Shown here: one piece after another, positions 14,477 through 21,747 of the stretch
Numbering within the stretch: the stretch's first letter is position 1
Layout of the letters: each line of letters begins with the position of its first letter
Position numbers and translations under genes: made by a program
Assembly (NCBI GenBank): GCA_903844785.1
Contig: CAIMVB010000455.1
Location: 1-21,747 of the forward strand
Direction: 5' to 3'
Source of the DNA: an uncultured Rhodospirillales bacterium
GTDB taxonomy: Bacteria; Pseudomonadota; Alphaproteobacteria; Acetobacterales; Acetobacteraceae
Length of the DNA stretch: 21,747 nucleotides
Notes under the pieces: generated by a model
Told to the model about the DNA's origin: nothing
What the model saw: the letters and a program-made list of their open reading frames with translations, nothing else
Database searches by the model: none

Positions 14477-14881
14477 ATGGCTGGCCCCGAGGATCTCGAC
14501 CGATTGGCGGAAGACTGGATCTCGCTTTGGCAGAGCGAGGTGGCCGGGCTCGCCGCCGATCCGGAACTGGCAGAAAAATGGGCGGCTTTTGCTTCGCTGG
14601 GGGCGGCTTGGCTCCGCGCGGCGGCGCATTTCTCCAAGCCCTTCACCCCTGGGGCGGCGCCCGCGCATGACAGCGCCACTGCGCCGCCGCGGCCCACGGC
14701 CCCTGCCGCTCCATCTGGGGCTGGCGGGGATCAGGGCGCTGGCGGCGGGGGGGATGCTCCCCGGGATGCCATGGCCGAGCGGATTGCCACCCTGGAGCGC
14801 CGGCTTGCCGATCTCGAAAGCGGGGCAGGCGGAACTGGCGCGCATCAGCGCCGCCCTCGCCAGCGCCGGCCACGCGCCTGA
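14477..14881 (+). CDS. Short PhaE-like protein, putative accessory subunit of class III PHA synthase
   Basis: 134-residue protein I do not recognise as a standard family, but its architecture and position suggest a reduced PhaE. Residues 5-50 are an amphipathic, Trp-rich helix region (DLDRLAEDWISLWQSEV...EKWAAFASLGAAWLRAA). Residues 57-96 are a Pro/Ala/Gly-rich linker. Residues 99-115 form a coiled coil (MAERIATLERRLADLE), the way PhaE and PhaR-type synthase subunits end. The last 13 residues (HQRRPRQRRPRA) are basic and are translated from DNA that encodes the PhaC N-terminus in another frame. ATG 14477 has AAGG seven bases upstream. PhaE of purple sulfur bacteria is about 350 residues, so this would be an unusually small version. 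A frameshifted N-terminal part of PhaC is the alternative. Confidence 0.55.
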   Translation: MAGPEDLDRLAEDWISLWQSEVAGLAADPELAEKWAAFASLGAAWLRAAAHFSKPFTPGAAPAHDSATAPPRPTAPAAPSGAGGDQGAGGGGDAPRDAMAERIATLERRLADLESGAGGTGAHQRRPRQRRPRA

Positions 14882-15899
14882 GGCGTTTCGCAGCGCGGTT
14901 TTGAATCGGCTGCTGCGGGCGGATCGTGCTTTGGTGTCGGGCCTCGCTGCCTATCGGCGCCACCCTTTTCAGCGTGTAACGGCGCCGATGCCGGCCATTT
15001 GGGCCGAGGAAGACACCAAATTATTGGATTATGGCGGCAAGGGGCCCACGGTCGTTTTTGTGCCTTCCCTGGTGAACCGGGCCTATGTGCTTGATTTAAT
15101 GCCGGAAGCTTCCGTGCTGCGTTGGCTGCCGGGGCAGGGGTTTCGCACCCTATTGCTCGATTGGGGCTGGCCGGGGGAAGCTGAACGGCATTTTACCTTG
15201 ACCGATTACATCGCAGGCCGGCTGGAACGTGCCCTGATGGCTGCCCCTGGCCCGGTGATCCTGGCGGGCTATTGCATGGGGGGCTTGCTTGGGCTGGCGC
15301 TGGCCTTGCGGCGGCCGGATCTGATCAGGGGCCTCGCTTTGCTGGCGACCCCTTGGGATTTCCATGCCGGGCCGGAAGGTGAGGCCCGCGCCCGCGCCGC
15401 CGCCGCTGCCCTGCCGGGGCTGGAGGCACTGATGGAACCCACCGGGGCGCTGCCGGTGGATGTGCTGCAAACCCTGTTCGCCAGCCTTGACCCCTTTGGC
15501 ATTGCTGAAAAATTCCGCGGCTTTGCCAAGCTGGACCAAGCTTCCCCTACCGCCAGGCGCTTTGTGGCGCTGGAAGATTGGCTGAATGATGGTGTGCCCC
15601 TTTCGGCCCCCGTGGCGCGGCAATGTATTGGCGGCTGGTATGGGCGGAATGAACCAGCGGGGCTTGCCTGGCGCGTGGCCGGGCAGGTCGTGGACCCCGC
15701 GCAGTGGAAGGGCCCAGCCTTTGCCGCCATTCCGCATCGGGACCGGATTGTGCCCCCGGCTTCGGCCCTTGCGCTGACCGGGCGCTTGCGTCAGGTCAAG
15801 CTGCACATGGCTCCGGCGGGGCATATCGGCATGGTCGCCGGCATTTCAGCCGAAACTGCGCTGTGGCAGCCCCTGCGCGACTGGTTGCGCGGCTTGTGA
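14805..15899 (+). CDS. phaC: Class III-type polyhydroxyalkanoate synthase PhaC
   Basis: Alpha/beta-hydrolase-fold polymerase that joins 3-hydroxyacyl-CoA units into PHB. It matches class III PhaC: VPSLVNRAYVLDLMPE, LLLDWGWPGEAERHFTLTDYI, the lipase-like box AGYCMGG with the nucleophile Cys, PHRDRIVPP with the catalytic Asp, and AGHIGMVAG with the catalytic His. With TTG 14805 the protein has 364 residues and the triad is Cys157, Asp313, His340, close to the Allochromatium enzyme (149, 302, 331). TTG 14805 has GGAG seven bases upstream. ATG 14754 is an alternative, but its extra residues (Pro/Trp-rich) look like an out-of-frame reading of the upstream gene. It overlaps that gene by 77 bp in another frame; phaA follows after 46 bp. 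Start uncertain, function fairly sure. Confidence 0.82.
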   Translation: MPISKAGQAELARISAALASAGHAPEAFRSAVLNRLLRADRALVSGLAAYRRHPFQRVTAPMPAIWAEEDTKLLDYGGKGPTVVFVPSLVNRAYVLDLMPEASVLRWLPGQGFRTLLLDWGWPGEAERHFTLTDYIAGRLERALMAAPGPVILAGYCMGGLLGLALALRRPDLIRGLALLATPWDFHAGPEGEARARAAAAALPGLEALMEPTGALPVDVLQTLFASLDPFGIAEKFRGFAKLDQASPTARRFVALEDWLNDGVPLSAPVARQCIGGWYGRNEPAGLAWRVAGQVVDPAQWKGPAFAAIPHRDRIVPPASALALTGRLRQVKLHMAPAGHIGMVAGISAETALWQPLRDWLRGL

Positions 15900-15945
15900 T
15901 ATATAAAATGCAACGACCCATTCTTGAGGAAGGATACCAGCCCCC

Positions 15946-17118
15946 ATGACCGAAATCGTCATCGCCTCCGCCGCCCGTACACCGGTTGGCGCCTTCAATG
16001 GGGCTTTTGCCTCATTATCCGCGCATGCGCTGGGTACTGTTGCCATCAAGGCCGCCATGGAACGCGCCCGCATTGAAGGAGCGGAAGTGGATGAGGTGAT
16101 TCTGGGCCAGATCCTGGCGGCCGGCGCTGGCCAGAACCCGGCGCGGCAGGCTTCGGTGAATGCCGGCATTCCGGTGGAACATACCGCTTTCGGCATCAAT
16201 CAGCTTTGCGGTTCGGGCCTTCGCGCGGTTGCCTTGGCGGCGCAGCAAATTGCCACCGGCGATGCGCGCATTGTCATCGCGGGCGGCCAGGAAAGCATGA
16301 CCCAGGCGCCGCATGCGCAGCAGCTGCGCGCCGGGCAGAAGATGGGCGATCTTTCCCTGATGGATACCATGCTGCGCGATGGGCTGATGGATGCCTTCCA
16401 TGGCTATCACATGGGCAATACGGCTGAAAATGTCGCCCGCGCCTTCCAGATCACGCGCGATGAGCAGGATCAATTCGCCTTCAATTCGCAGCGCAAGGCG
16501 GGCGAAGCGATGGCGGCGGGCCGCTTTGCCGATGAAATCGCGCCTGTAACCGTGAAGGGCCGCAAGGGCGATGTCGTGGTGTCCTCCGATGAATATCCGA
16601 AGCCGGATACGACGATGGAAATCCTGGGCAAGCTCCGCCCGGCCTTCGCCAAGGATGGTTCCGTCACCGCCGGCAATGCTTCCGGCATCAATGACGGCGC
16701 CGCCGCGGTAGTGGTGATGACGGCGGCGGAAGCGGCCAAGCGTGGCCTGACGCCGCTGGCGCGCATTGTGTCCTGGGCGACGGCGGGTGTTGATCCTTCC
16801 ATCATGGGCACTGGCCCCATCCCGGCTTCGCGCAAGGCCTTGGCCAAGGCGGGTTGGAAGATTGATGATCTGGACCTAATCGAAGCCAATGAGGCTTTCG
16901 CCGCGCAAGCCATTGCCGTGAACAAGGATCTTGGCTGGGATACCAGCAAGGTGAATGTGAATGGTGGCGCCATTGCGATTGGCCACCCGATTGGCGCTTC
17001 CGGCGCGCGCGTGCTGACCACGCTGCTGTTTGAAATGCAAAAGCGCAATGCGAAGAAGGCGCTGGCGACACTTTGCATCGGCGGGGGCATGGGTGTTGCC
17101 ATGTGCCTTGAGCGCTGA
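15946..17118 (+). CDS. phaA: Acetyl-CoA C-acetyltransferase (beta-ketothiolase) PhaA
   Basis: 390-residue cytosolic biosynthetic thiolase that condenses two acetyl-CoA to acetoacetyl-CoA, the first step of PHB synthesis. The whole thiolase fold is present: [19 protein letters not shown] at the N-terminus, the acyl-accepting Cys in [11 protein letters not shown] (about residue 89), [19 protein letters not shown] with the catalytic His (about 348) and [11 protein letters not shown] with the second Cys (about 378). Length is typical (390-394). ATG 15946 is preceded by GAGGAAGGA. An A/T-rich TATATAAAA at 15900-15908 just after phaC might be an internal -10 element, without a good -35. It is the last gene of the PHB cluster; phaB (reductase) is not in the window. 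atoB-type degradative use is possible. Confidence 0.95.
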   Translation: MTEIVIASAARTPVGAFNGAFASLSAHALGTVAIKAAMERARIEGAEVDEVILGQILAAGAGQNPARQASVNAGIPVEHTAFGINQLCGSGLRAVALAAQQIATGDARIVIAGGQESMTQAPHAQQLRAGQKMGDLSLMDTMLRDGLMDAFHGYHMGNTAENVARAFQITRDEQDQFAFNSQRKAGEAMAAGRFADEIAPVTVKGRKGDVVVSSDEYPKPDTTMEILGKLRPAFAKDGSVTAGNASGINDGAAAVVVMTAAEAAKRGLTPLARIVSWATAGVDPSIMGTGPIPASRKALAKAGWKIDDLDLIEANEAFAAQAIAVNKDLGWDTSKVNVNGGAIAIGHPIGASGARVLTTLLFEMQKRNAKKALATLCIGGGMGVAMCLER

Positions 17119-17143
17119 GCAGCGTTTACCGCGTTCGACGCAG

Positions 17144-17178
17144 AAAGGGCTCGCCGGAGCAATACCGGCGAGCCCTTT
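17144..17178. terminator. Strong rho-independent terminator, bidirectional
   Basis: AAAGGGCTCGCCGG (17144-17157) and CCGGCGAGCCCTTT (17165-17178) form a perfect 14-bp stem with a 7-base loop, followed by T-rich DNA on the plus strand and TTTC on the minus strand. It lies between convergent phaA and the malate/tartrate dehydrogenase gene and should end both transcripts. Confidence 0.9.
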
Positions 17179-17201
17179 TCATTTGTGCTGTTTTGGAAGG
17201 C

Positions 17202-18275
17202 TCAGAATTTCGCCACGGCTTTAGCGATGGCGCGGCCAACATCCACCGTACCGGCCTGCCCGCCCATATCGCGCGTGCGCGGGCCACCTTCTGCCAGCAG
17301 CTTTTCAATCACCGCCAGGATCGCGTCCGCAGCCTGTTTTTCGCCGAGATGTTCCAGCATGATCGCACCCGACCAGATTTGCCCGATCGGGTTGCAGATG
17401 AATTTCCCGGCGATATCGGGCGCGCTGCCATGCACGGGTTCGAACATGGAAGGGAAGTGCTTTTCGGGATTGATATTGGCGCTCGCCGCAATGCCGATGG
17501 AACCGGCCACCGCCGGCCCAAGGTCTGACAGGATATCGCCGAACAGATTGGACCCCACCACCACATCAAACCAATCCGGATGCTGCACGAAATGGGCGCA
17601 GAGGATATCAATATGAAACTGATCTGTCGTGATGCCGGGATAATTCTTCGCCATTTCGGCGAAGCGTTCATCCCAATAGGGCATGGTGAAGGTGATGCCA
17701 TTGGATTTCGTGGCGCTGGTTACCTTTTTGCGCGCCCGGGTCTTGGCCAGTTCAAAGGCGTAGCGCAGCACGCGGTCCACGCCCACGCGCGTGAAGACGC
17801 TTTCCTGGGAGACGAATTCGCGGTCTGTGCCCACAAACATGCGCCCGCCGCTGGATGAATACTCGCCTTCGGTATTCTCACGCACCACGATGAAATCAAT
17901 ATCCTTGGGGCCACGGTTCGCGAGCGGCGTGGTGGCGCCTGGCAGCAAGCGGCAGGGACGCAGATTCACATATTGGTCAAAGCCGCGACGGATGGGGATG
18001 AGCAAACCCCAGAGCGAGACATGATCCGGCACGCCGGGCCAGCCCACAGCGCCCAGGAAAATGCTGTCGCTATCCTTCAGGCGATCCATGCCGTCATCCG
18101 GCATCATCTTGCCGGTCTTGGCGTAGGTTTCGCAGGACCAATCGTAATGCGTCAGTTCCAATTCAAAGCCGAAGCGCCGCGCCGCGGCATCCAGCACGCG
18201 AAGCCCCTCGGGCGTGGTTTCCTTGCCAATGCCATCCCCGGGGATGACGGCGATACGGTGCTTACGTGTGGCCAT
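17202..18275 (-). CDS. dmlA: D-malate / tartrate dehydrogenase (isocitrate/isopropylmalate dehydrogenase family)
   Basis: 357-residue NAD-dependent beta-decarboxylating dehydrogenase that converts D-malate to pyruvate (and, in TtuC-type enzymes, oxidises tartrate). The sequence is very like E. coli DmlA: RIAVIPGDGIGKE at the N-terminus, FLGAVGWPGVPDHVSLWG, the Arg-rich substrate region FDQYVNLRPCRLLPG, VVRENTEGEYSS, TSATKSNG, FDVVVGSNLFGDILSDLGP with metal-binding Asp residues, and EPVHGSAPDIAGK. I chose ATG 18275 (MATRKHRIAV), which follows AGGAG, over an in-frame start at 18308. D-malate, L-tartrate and related acids cannot be distinguished by eye, so ttuC is an equally fair name. It is convergent with phaA. 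Organic-acid catabolism fits the many carboxylate receptors in the window. Confidence 0.92.
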   Translation of the reverse strand: MATRKHRIAVIPGDGIGKETTPEGLRVLDAAARRFGFELELTHYDWSCETYAKTGKMMPDDGMDRLKDSDSIFLGAVGWPGVPDHVSLWGLLIPIRRGFDQYVNLRPCRLLPGATTPLANRGPKDIDFIVVRENTEGEYSSSGGRMFVGTDREFVSQESVFTRVGVDRVLRYAFELAKTRARKKVTSATKSNGITFTMPYWDERFAEMAKNYPGITTDQFHIDILCAHFVQHPDWFDVVVGSNLFGDILSDLGPAVAGSIGIAASANINPEKHFPSMFEPVHGSAPDIAGKFICNPIGQIWSGAIMLEHLGEKQAADAILAVIEKLLAEGGPRTRDMGGQAGTVDVGRAIAKAVAKF

Positions 18276-18343
18276 GGGAATCTCCTGCCCTTTCTTCGGG
18301 CTAGTCATAACGTGGGATGCGGGCTTTGCCAGCCCCGGCGGGG

Positions 18344-19447
18344 TCAGGCTTTGCTTGGTGCTTCTTCAGCACGCCAAGCCTTCAATAGCCCATGGGCCAC
18401 GGCCAGCAGCGCAGGGCCGATGAATAGGCCCAGAAAGCCAAAGGCGATCAGCCCGCCAAAGACGCCAAGGATAATGAGCGACAGCGGCATTTCACTGCTG
18501 CGCTTAATCAGCAATGGGCGGGCGATATTGTCGCTGCCCGAGACCATGATCAGCCCCCAAAGCGCCATGAATATGGCCCAGCCGAGTTGCCCCTCGCTGT
18601 AGAGCCAGCCAGCAGCGCCCAACCAAGCGACGACCACGAGCGGACCCAGCACCTGGCTGATGGAAAAGATCAGCGTCAGGAAGGCAATCATGCCCACCCC
18701 TGGCACACCGGCAATGGCAAGGCCGATGCCCATCAGCATTGCTTGCAGGATCCCGGTGCCAACAATGCCCCAAGCAACGCCGCGTACCGCCCCTTCGGCG
18801 GCGGCCACGGCATTGCGCCCTGTCTCGCCAGCCAAGCGCCCGGCAATATCAATCACCTCATCAGCTAGCTTGTCGCCGCTAACCCAAAAGGCGGTGGCGA
18901 CAATTAGCGCGAGCAGGATTTGCACCACACTGGCCGCCGCAGCCTGGCCGATATCCACCAAAAGGCTGGTGATTCGCCCGGCATAAGGCGCCAGCAATTC
19001 GGAAAAATCGCCCTGCCAGTGCAATAATTGTGGCCACCAATCTGCTGCGATCCCACCCACCAGCGGTAATCCTGAAAGCCAAGCAGGGGGGGCTTCTGAT
19101 AGGCTGGCAAGCAGGTCGCGCACCACCTTTGACGCTTGGGCAATTTGGCCACCGAGTTCAGGGGTGACCGCCAGCGCTGGTATAGCCAAGGACAGGATCA
19201 GCAGAAGTAGCATCACCGTGGCCGCGATACCGCGTGGCATGCCGCGCCGGACCATCGCATCACGCAGGGGCCATGTGCCAATGGCGATGAAGCCGCCAAA
19301 CGCAATGGCAAGGCCAAAGGGTTCCAACACCCGAATCACGCCATACAGCAGCAGGGCCAGTAGCAACAAAACTGCGGCCCGTTCCGCAAGCATGGCAGTT
19401 TGCGTATGGCGGATTGATGGGGGCGAAGGCGGTTCGGCGTTTGGCAT
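18344..19447 (-). CDS. AI-2E family transporter (PerM/TqsA-like membrane protein)
   Basis: 367-residue inner-membrane protein of the AI-2E superfamily. Hydrophobic segments occur near residues 22-42, 45-60, 75-95, 160-185, 225-265 and 270-345, with a soluble stretch (about 100-155) between the third and fourth, as usual in the family. Typical features are the GxxxAxxxGGxxA-like early helices (PFGLAIAFGGFIAIG), SQVLGPLVVV and the C-terminal PLSLIILGVFGGLIAFGFLGLFIGPALLAV. Members include TqsA (autoinducer-2 export) and Na+/H+ antiporters, so the substrate is not predictable. ATG 19447 has AGGAG upstream. It lies 68 bp upstream of the dehydrogenase gene on the same strand and may be co-transcribed with it. 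Confidence 0.92.
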   Translation of the reverse strand: MPNAEPPSPPSIRHTQTAMLAERAAVLLLLALLLYGVIRVLEPFGLAIAFGGFIAIGTWPLRDAMVRRGMPRGIAATVMLLLLILSLAIPALAVTPELGGQIAQASKVVRDLLASLSEAPPAWLSGLPLVGGIAADWWPQLLHWQGDFSELLAPYAGRITSLLVDIGQAAAASVVQILLALIVATAFWVSGDKLADEVIDIAGRLAGETGRNAVAAAEGAVRGVAWGIVGTGILQAMLMGIGLAIAGVPGVGMIAFLTLIFSISQVLGPLVVVAWLGAAGWLYSEGQLGWAIFMALWGLIMVSGSDNIARPLLIKRSSEMPLSLIILGVFGGLIAFGFLGLFIGPALLAVAHGLLKAWRAEEAPSKA

Positions 19448-19635
19448 GGTGTGCTCCTGCCTTCACAGCCAAGCACAAGGCCGACCCTGAGGGGAAGCTT
19501 GCAAGGTGGTAAAAATAGTGAAGATCAAGCCTGTTCCGATCGCAATGCTAAATTCCAGGCTGCGGGAAGATATTTGATTGACGAATAACGCGCGAGACCG
19601 GAAGCTTCGATCCCAGAAATAGTGGGGGGAGCGCA

Positions 19636-21204
19636 ATGAGGCTGTTCAGAACGCTTATCTTGGCATGCGGCTTATTGCCGTTATTTCCTTGGCCCTCTGA
19701 CGCGCAGCGCAGCCTGACCATTGGCGCACAATCGGCGCCGTCTGGGATGGACCCGCACTACCATTCCTCTAACCCAAACAACGCCGTATTGCGGCAAATC
19801 TTCGAAACCTTGGTGGATTTCGATACATCCGGCCGCTTGGTGCCCCGGCTTGCGGAATCCTGGCGCCCCATTGATGATCTGACTTGGGAATTCAAATTGC
19901 GGGAGGGTGTCACATTCCATGATGGCACGCCCTTCACCGCAGAAGATATCGCCTTTTCCTATGCGCGGGTGCCAGGCATCACCAATAGCCCCGGCCCCTT
20001 CACCCCCTTTGTGCGCAGCATCGCCGCCATAGAAATTCCCGAGCCGCGCCGGGTCCTGATCCGGACCAAGGAACCCAACCCTTTCCTGGATTGGGATCTA
20101 TCCAACGTCATGATTCTCTCGCGCAGCCTGCATGCCAGCGCGACCCTTGCCGATTTCAATGCTGGGCGGGCCATGATCGGCACAGGCGCTTATCGGCATG
20201 TCAGCTATACGCTTGGCGAAAGGCATGAAATCACACGCCATCCAACCTATTGGGGCGGAGCGCAGCCCTGGGACCGTGTGGTGACGCGTTTCATCAGCAA
20301 TGCCGGTGCGCGCGTGGCAACCCTGCTTTCTGGCGATGTGGATTTGATTGATTTTGTCCCCGTTCAGGATGTGCAGCGCCTTTCCAATGATGCGCGCCTT
20401 GCCGTGTTTGGCGTGGCGAGTAATGGCACCGCCTATCTTTTTCCCGATGCGGCGCGTGACCCTTCGCCCTTCGTCACCGATAAGCAAGGGCGGGTTCTGG
20501 AACGCAACCCATTGCGGGATGCCCGGGTGCGCCGCGCCCTGTCATTGGCCATCAACCGCCAGGGCATTGTGGATCGCTTGCTGATGGGCCAGGGCATGCC
20601 GGCGGAACAATTTGCCGCGCCCGCCGTGACAGACCGCGCGCCAGATATGCCGCCGCCGCGTTATGATCTTGACCAGGCGCGCAGCCTGCTGCGGGAAGCG
20701 GGTTATCCGGATGGCTTTCGTATCACGCTCCATTCTCCGAATGGCTGGTTCGCCTCCGATACCGATGTGGCGCAGGCCATCGCCCAGGGCTGGACGCGCA
20801 TTGGTATTGAAACCCGTGTGGAGGTCCTGCCGCCTGCCAATCTTTTCACCCGCGCCACCGCGCGGGAGTTTTCAATGTTCATGACCACCTATACCTCCTC
20901 CATCGCGGCCAATACGCTGCGTCAGGTATTGATGACCAAAAATAATGAAACTGGCGCAGGCCCCTTTAATCGCCAGCATTATTCAAACCCCGCGATGGAT
21001 GCGCCTTTGGCGGAAGCTTTGCGCACCATGGATACTAACCGGCGCAATGCGCTGACAGCGCAAGCGATGCGTATCGGAATTGACGATGCCGGCGTAATCC
21101 CGATTTTTTATCTCAAGGTTTCCTGGGCGGGGATCAGGAATAAGGTGAAGTATGATGCCTCACCTTCCTGGTACACCAATGCGCTGCTGGCGAGCCCGCC
21201 CTGA
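19636..21204 (+). CDS. ABC transporter substrate-binding protein, family 5 (peptide type)
   Basis: 522-residue periplasmic receptor of a dipeptide/oligopeptide-type ABC importer. It starts MRLFRTLILACGLLPLFPWPSDAQ, a Sec signal peptide (the window-left paralogue has a twin-arginine one). Family motifs are LTIGAQSAPSGMDPHYH, LAESWRPIDDLTWEFKLREG, VTFHDGTPFTAEDIAFSY (about 92-109), MIGTGAYRHVSY and the C-terminal INRQGIVDRLL and AGYPDGFRITL regions. GGGGGGAGCGCA precedes ATG 19636. The upstream 188-bp gap has no promoter I can defend. The M20 peptidase gene begins 39 bp downstream on the same strand, pointing to uptake and then hydrolysis of a peptide or acylated amino acid. Complete and probably functional. 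Confidence 0.93.
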   Translation: MRLFRTLILACGLLPLFPWPSDAQRSLTIGAQSAPSGMDPHYHSSNPNNAVLRQIFETLVDFDTSGRLVPRLAESWRPIDDLTWEFKLREGVTFHDGTPFTAEDIAFSYARVPGITNSPGPFTPFVRSIAAIEIPEPRRVLIRTKEPNPFLDWDLSNVMILSRSLHASATLADFNAGRAMIGTGAYRHVSYTLGERHEITRHPTYWGGAQPWDRVVTRFISNAGARVATLLSGDVDLIDFVPVQDVQRLSNDARLAVFGVASNGTAYLFPDAARDPSPFVTDKQGRVLERNPLRDARVRRALSLAINRQGIVDRLLMGQGMPAEQFAAPAVTDRAPDMPPPRYDLDQARSLLREAGYPDGFRITLHSPNGWFASDTDVAQAIAQGWTRIGIETRVEVLPPANLFTRATAREFSMFMTTYTSSIAANTLRQVLMTKNNETGAGPFNRQHYSNPAMDAPLAEALRTMDTNRRNALTAQAMRIGIDDAGVIPIFYLKVSWAGIRNKVKYDASPSWYTNALLASPP

Positions 21205-21243
21205 ACGCCGCGCGACAAGCAGAAATAGGAAAGAGTGATCAGC

Positions 21244-21747
21244 ATGGCCGATAGCCAAGCCATGGCGCGCATTGCCGCCGCCATTGATGCGAATTTCGAC
21301 AAGCAGGTGCAGTTTCTGGCGGAGCTGGTGCGCTTCCCGAGCCTACGCGGGCGGGAAGCGCCATTGCAGGATTGGTTTGCGCGCCAAATGGCCGCGCGCG
21401 GCTATGCGGTGGACCGCTATACGCTGGCCGATGTGCCACCGCATCCCAAAATGGCACCCATGGTGGAATGTGATCCTGCTGGCAGCGTGCAGGTGGTGGC
21501 CACACATCGTGCCAAGAATCCAATCGGGCGCAGCCTGATCTTGCAGGGCCATATTGATGTCGTGCCGGAAGGCCCCGCCGATATGTGGACCCACCCACCC
21601 TATGCGGCCGTGATCCGCGATGGCTGGATGTATGGCCGCGGCGCGCATGACATGAAATCGGGCGTTGCCTGCATGGTCTATGCCATGGATGCCATCCGCG
21701 ATGCGGGGTTTGAACCTGCCGCCGATGTCTATGTGGAAACGGTGACC
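21244..21747 (+). CDS. M20 family metallopeptidase/deacylase (ArgE/DapE type), 3' end outside window
   Basis: First 168 residues of a dinuclear-zinc amidohydrolase. Visible metal-site motifs are LILQGHIDVVPEG (His and Asp ligands, with the Asp of HxD two residues later) and MYGRGAHDMKSGVACMVYA (bridging Asp). The preceding N-terminal helix and QFLAELVRFPSLRGREAPLQDW match the family. It begins MADSQAMARIAAAIDANF; ATG 21244 is used, with GAAAGAG upstream, but GTG 21235 in frame is possible. The enzyme would cleave an amide (acyl-amino acid or dipeptide). Coupling with the peptide-type receptor upstream suggests it processes the imported compound. Substrate not determinable; the rest of the gene is beyond the window. 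Confidence 0.9.
   Translation, partial: MADSQAMARIAAAIDANFDKQVQFLAELVRFPSLRGREAPLQDWFARQMAARGYAVDRYTLADVPPHPKMAPMVECDPAGSVQVVATHRAKNPIGRSLILQGHIDVVPEGPADMWTHPPYAAVIRDGWMYGRGAHDMKSGVACMVYAMDAIRDAGFEPAADVYVETVT

Noticed and set aside
5406..14477. TGATCA recurring in several gene gaps (near 5406, 13703, 14472)
   Set aside because: A six-base palindrome can recur by chance and I cannot compute its expected frequency here.
14589..14804. Upstream extension of the PhaC frame
   Set aside because: The extra residues are Arg/Pro/Trp-rich and look like an out-of-frame reading of the PhaE-like gene; PhaC homology begins only after this.
15908..15949. 13-codon frame ending on the phaA start (ATGA overlap)
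   Set aside because: No ribosome site precedes it and it contains the phaA ribosome site itself; probably chance.

Overview
The window reads as the chromosome of a GC-rich alphaproteobacterium, most likely of the Acetobacteraceae (Roseomonas-like). The grounds are inference from gene content: tandem Bug-type periplasmic receptors, a TRAP transporter, an NdvA/ChvA-like exporter, a PhaR/PHB locus and an alphaproteobacterial XRE regulator. There are no rRNA or tRNA genes, no insertion sequences, no CRISPR array and no phage genes. Genes are densely packed and no gene-free stretch exceeds 300 bases.

Left part (1-3513, minus strand): two tandem, roughly half-identical Bug (TctC-type) solute receptors, followed by a family-5 ABC solute-binding protein cut by the window edge. 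No membrane subunits accompany any of the three. Divergent from them is an ABC exporter very like the cyclic beta-glucan exporter NdvA/ChvA (3648-5408), then a small HicA-like protein without a visible antitoxin (5482-5748).

TRAP region (5791-9748, plus strand): two paralogous DctP receptors (about 60 % identical by eye) precede one DctQ/DctM permease pair. The two receptor genes are separated by a 15-bp dyad, a G/C-rich hairpin and a TATAAT box, so the second receptor and the permease may be expressed separately from the first receptor.

Middle (9791-13640): a VOC-family protein, MscL, then minus-strand xseA with a LytM/M23 peptidase gene overlapping it by four bases, and an XRE regulator. 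Three abutting 13-bp dyads of identical geometry lie upstream of the XRE gene.

PHB locus (13743-17118): phaR (repressor, minus strand) diverges from a plus-strand cluster. That cluster holds a very short PhaE-like subunit, an overlapping class III-type PHA synthase PhaC (catalytic Cys-Asp-His visible) and the thiolase PhaA, closed by a strong hairpin terminator. The phaR-phaE gap carries three copies of an ATTGCG/CGCAAT hexamer, a candidate PhaR operator. The unusual points are the very short PhaE-like protein and the out-of-frame phaE/phaC junction.

Right part (17202-21747): D-malate/tartrate dehydrogenase and an AI-2E family membrane protein on the minus strand, then a plus-strand pair consisting of a family-5 solute-binding protein and an M20 metallopeptidase cut by the window end. 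Overall the region is uptake of organic acids and peptides together with carbon storage. The most interesting parts are the compact PhaE-PhaC arrangement and several ordered dyad arrays in intergenic DNA, not an obviously new system.
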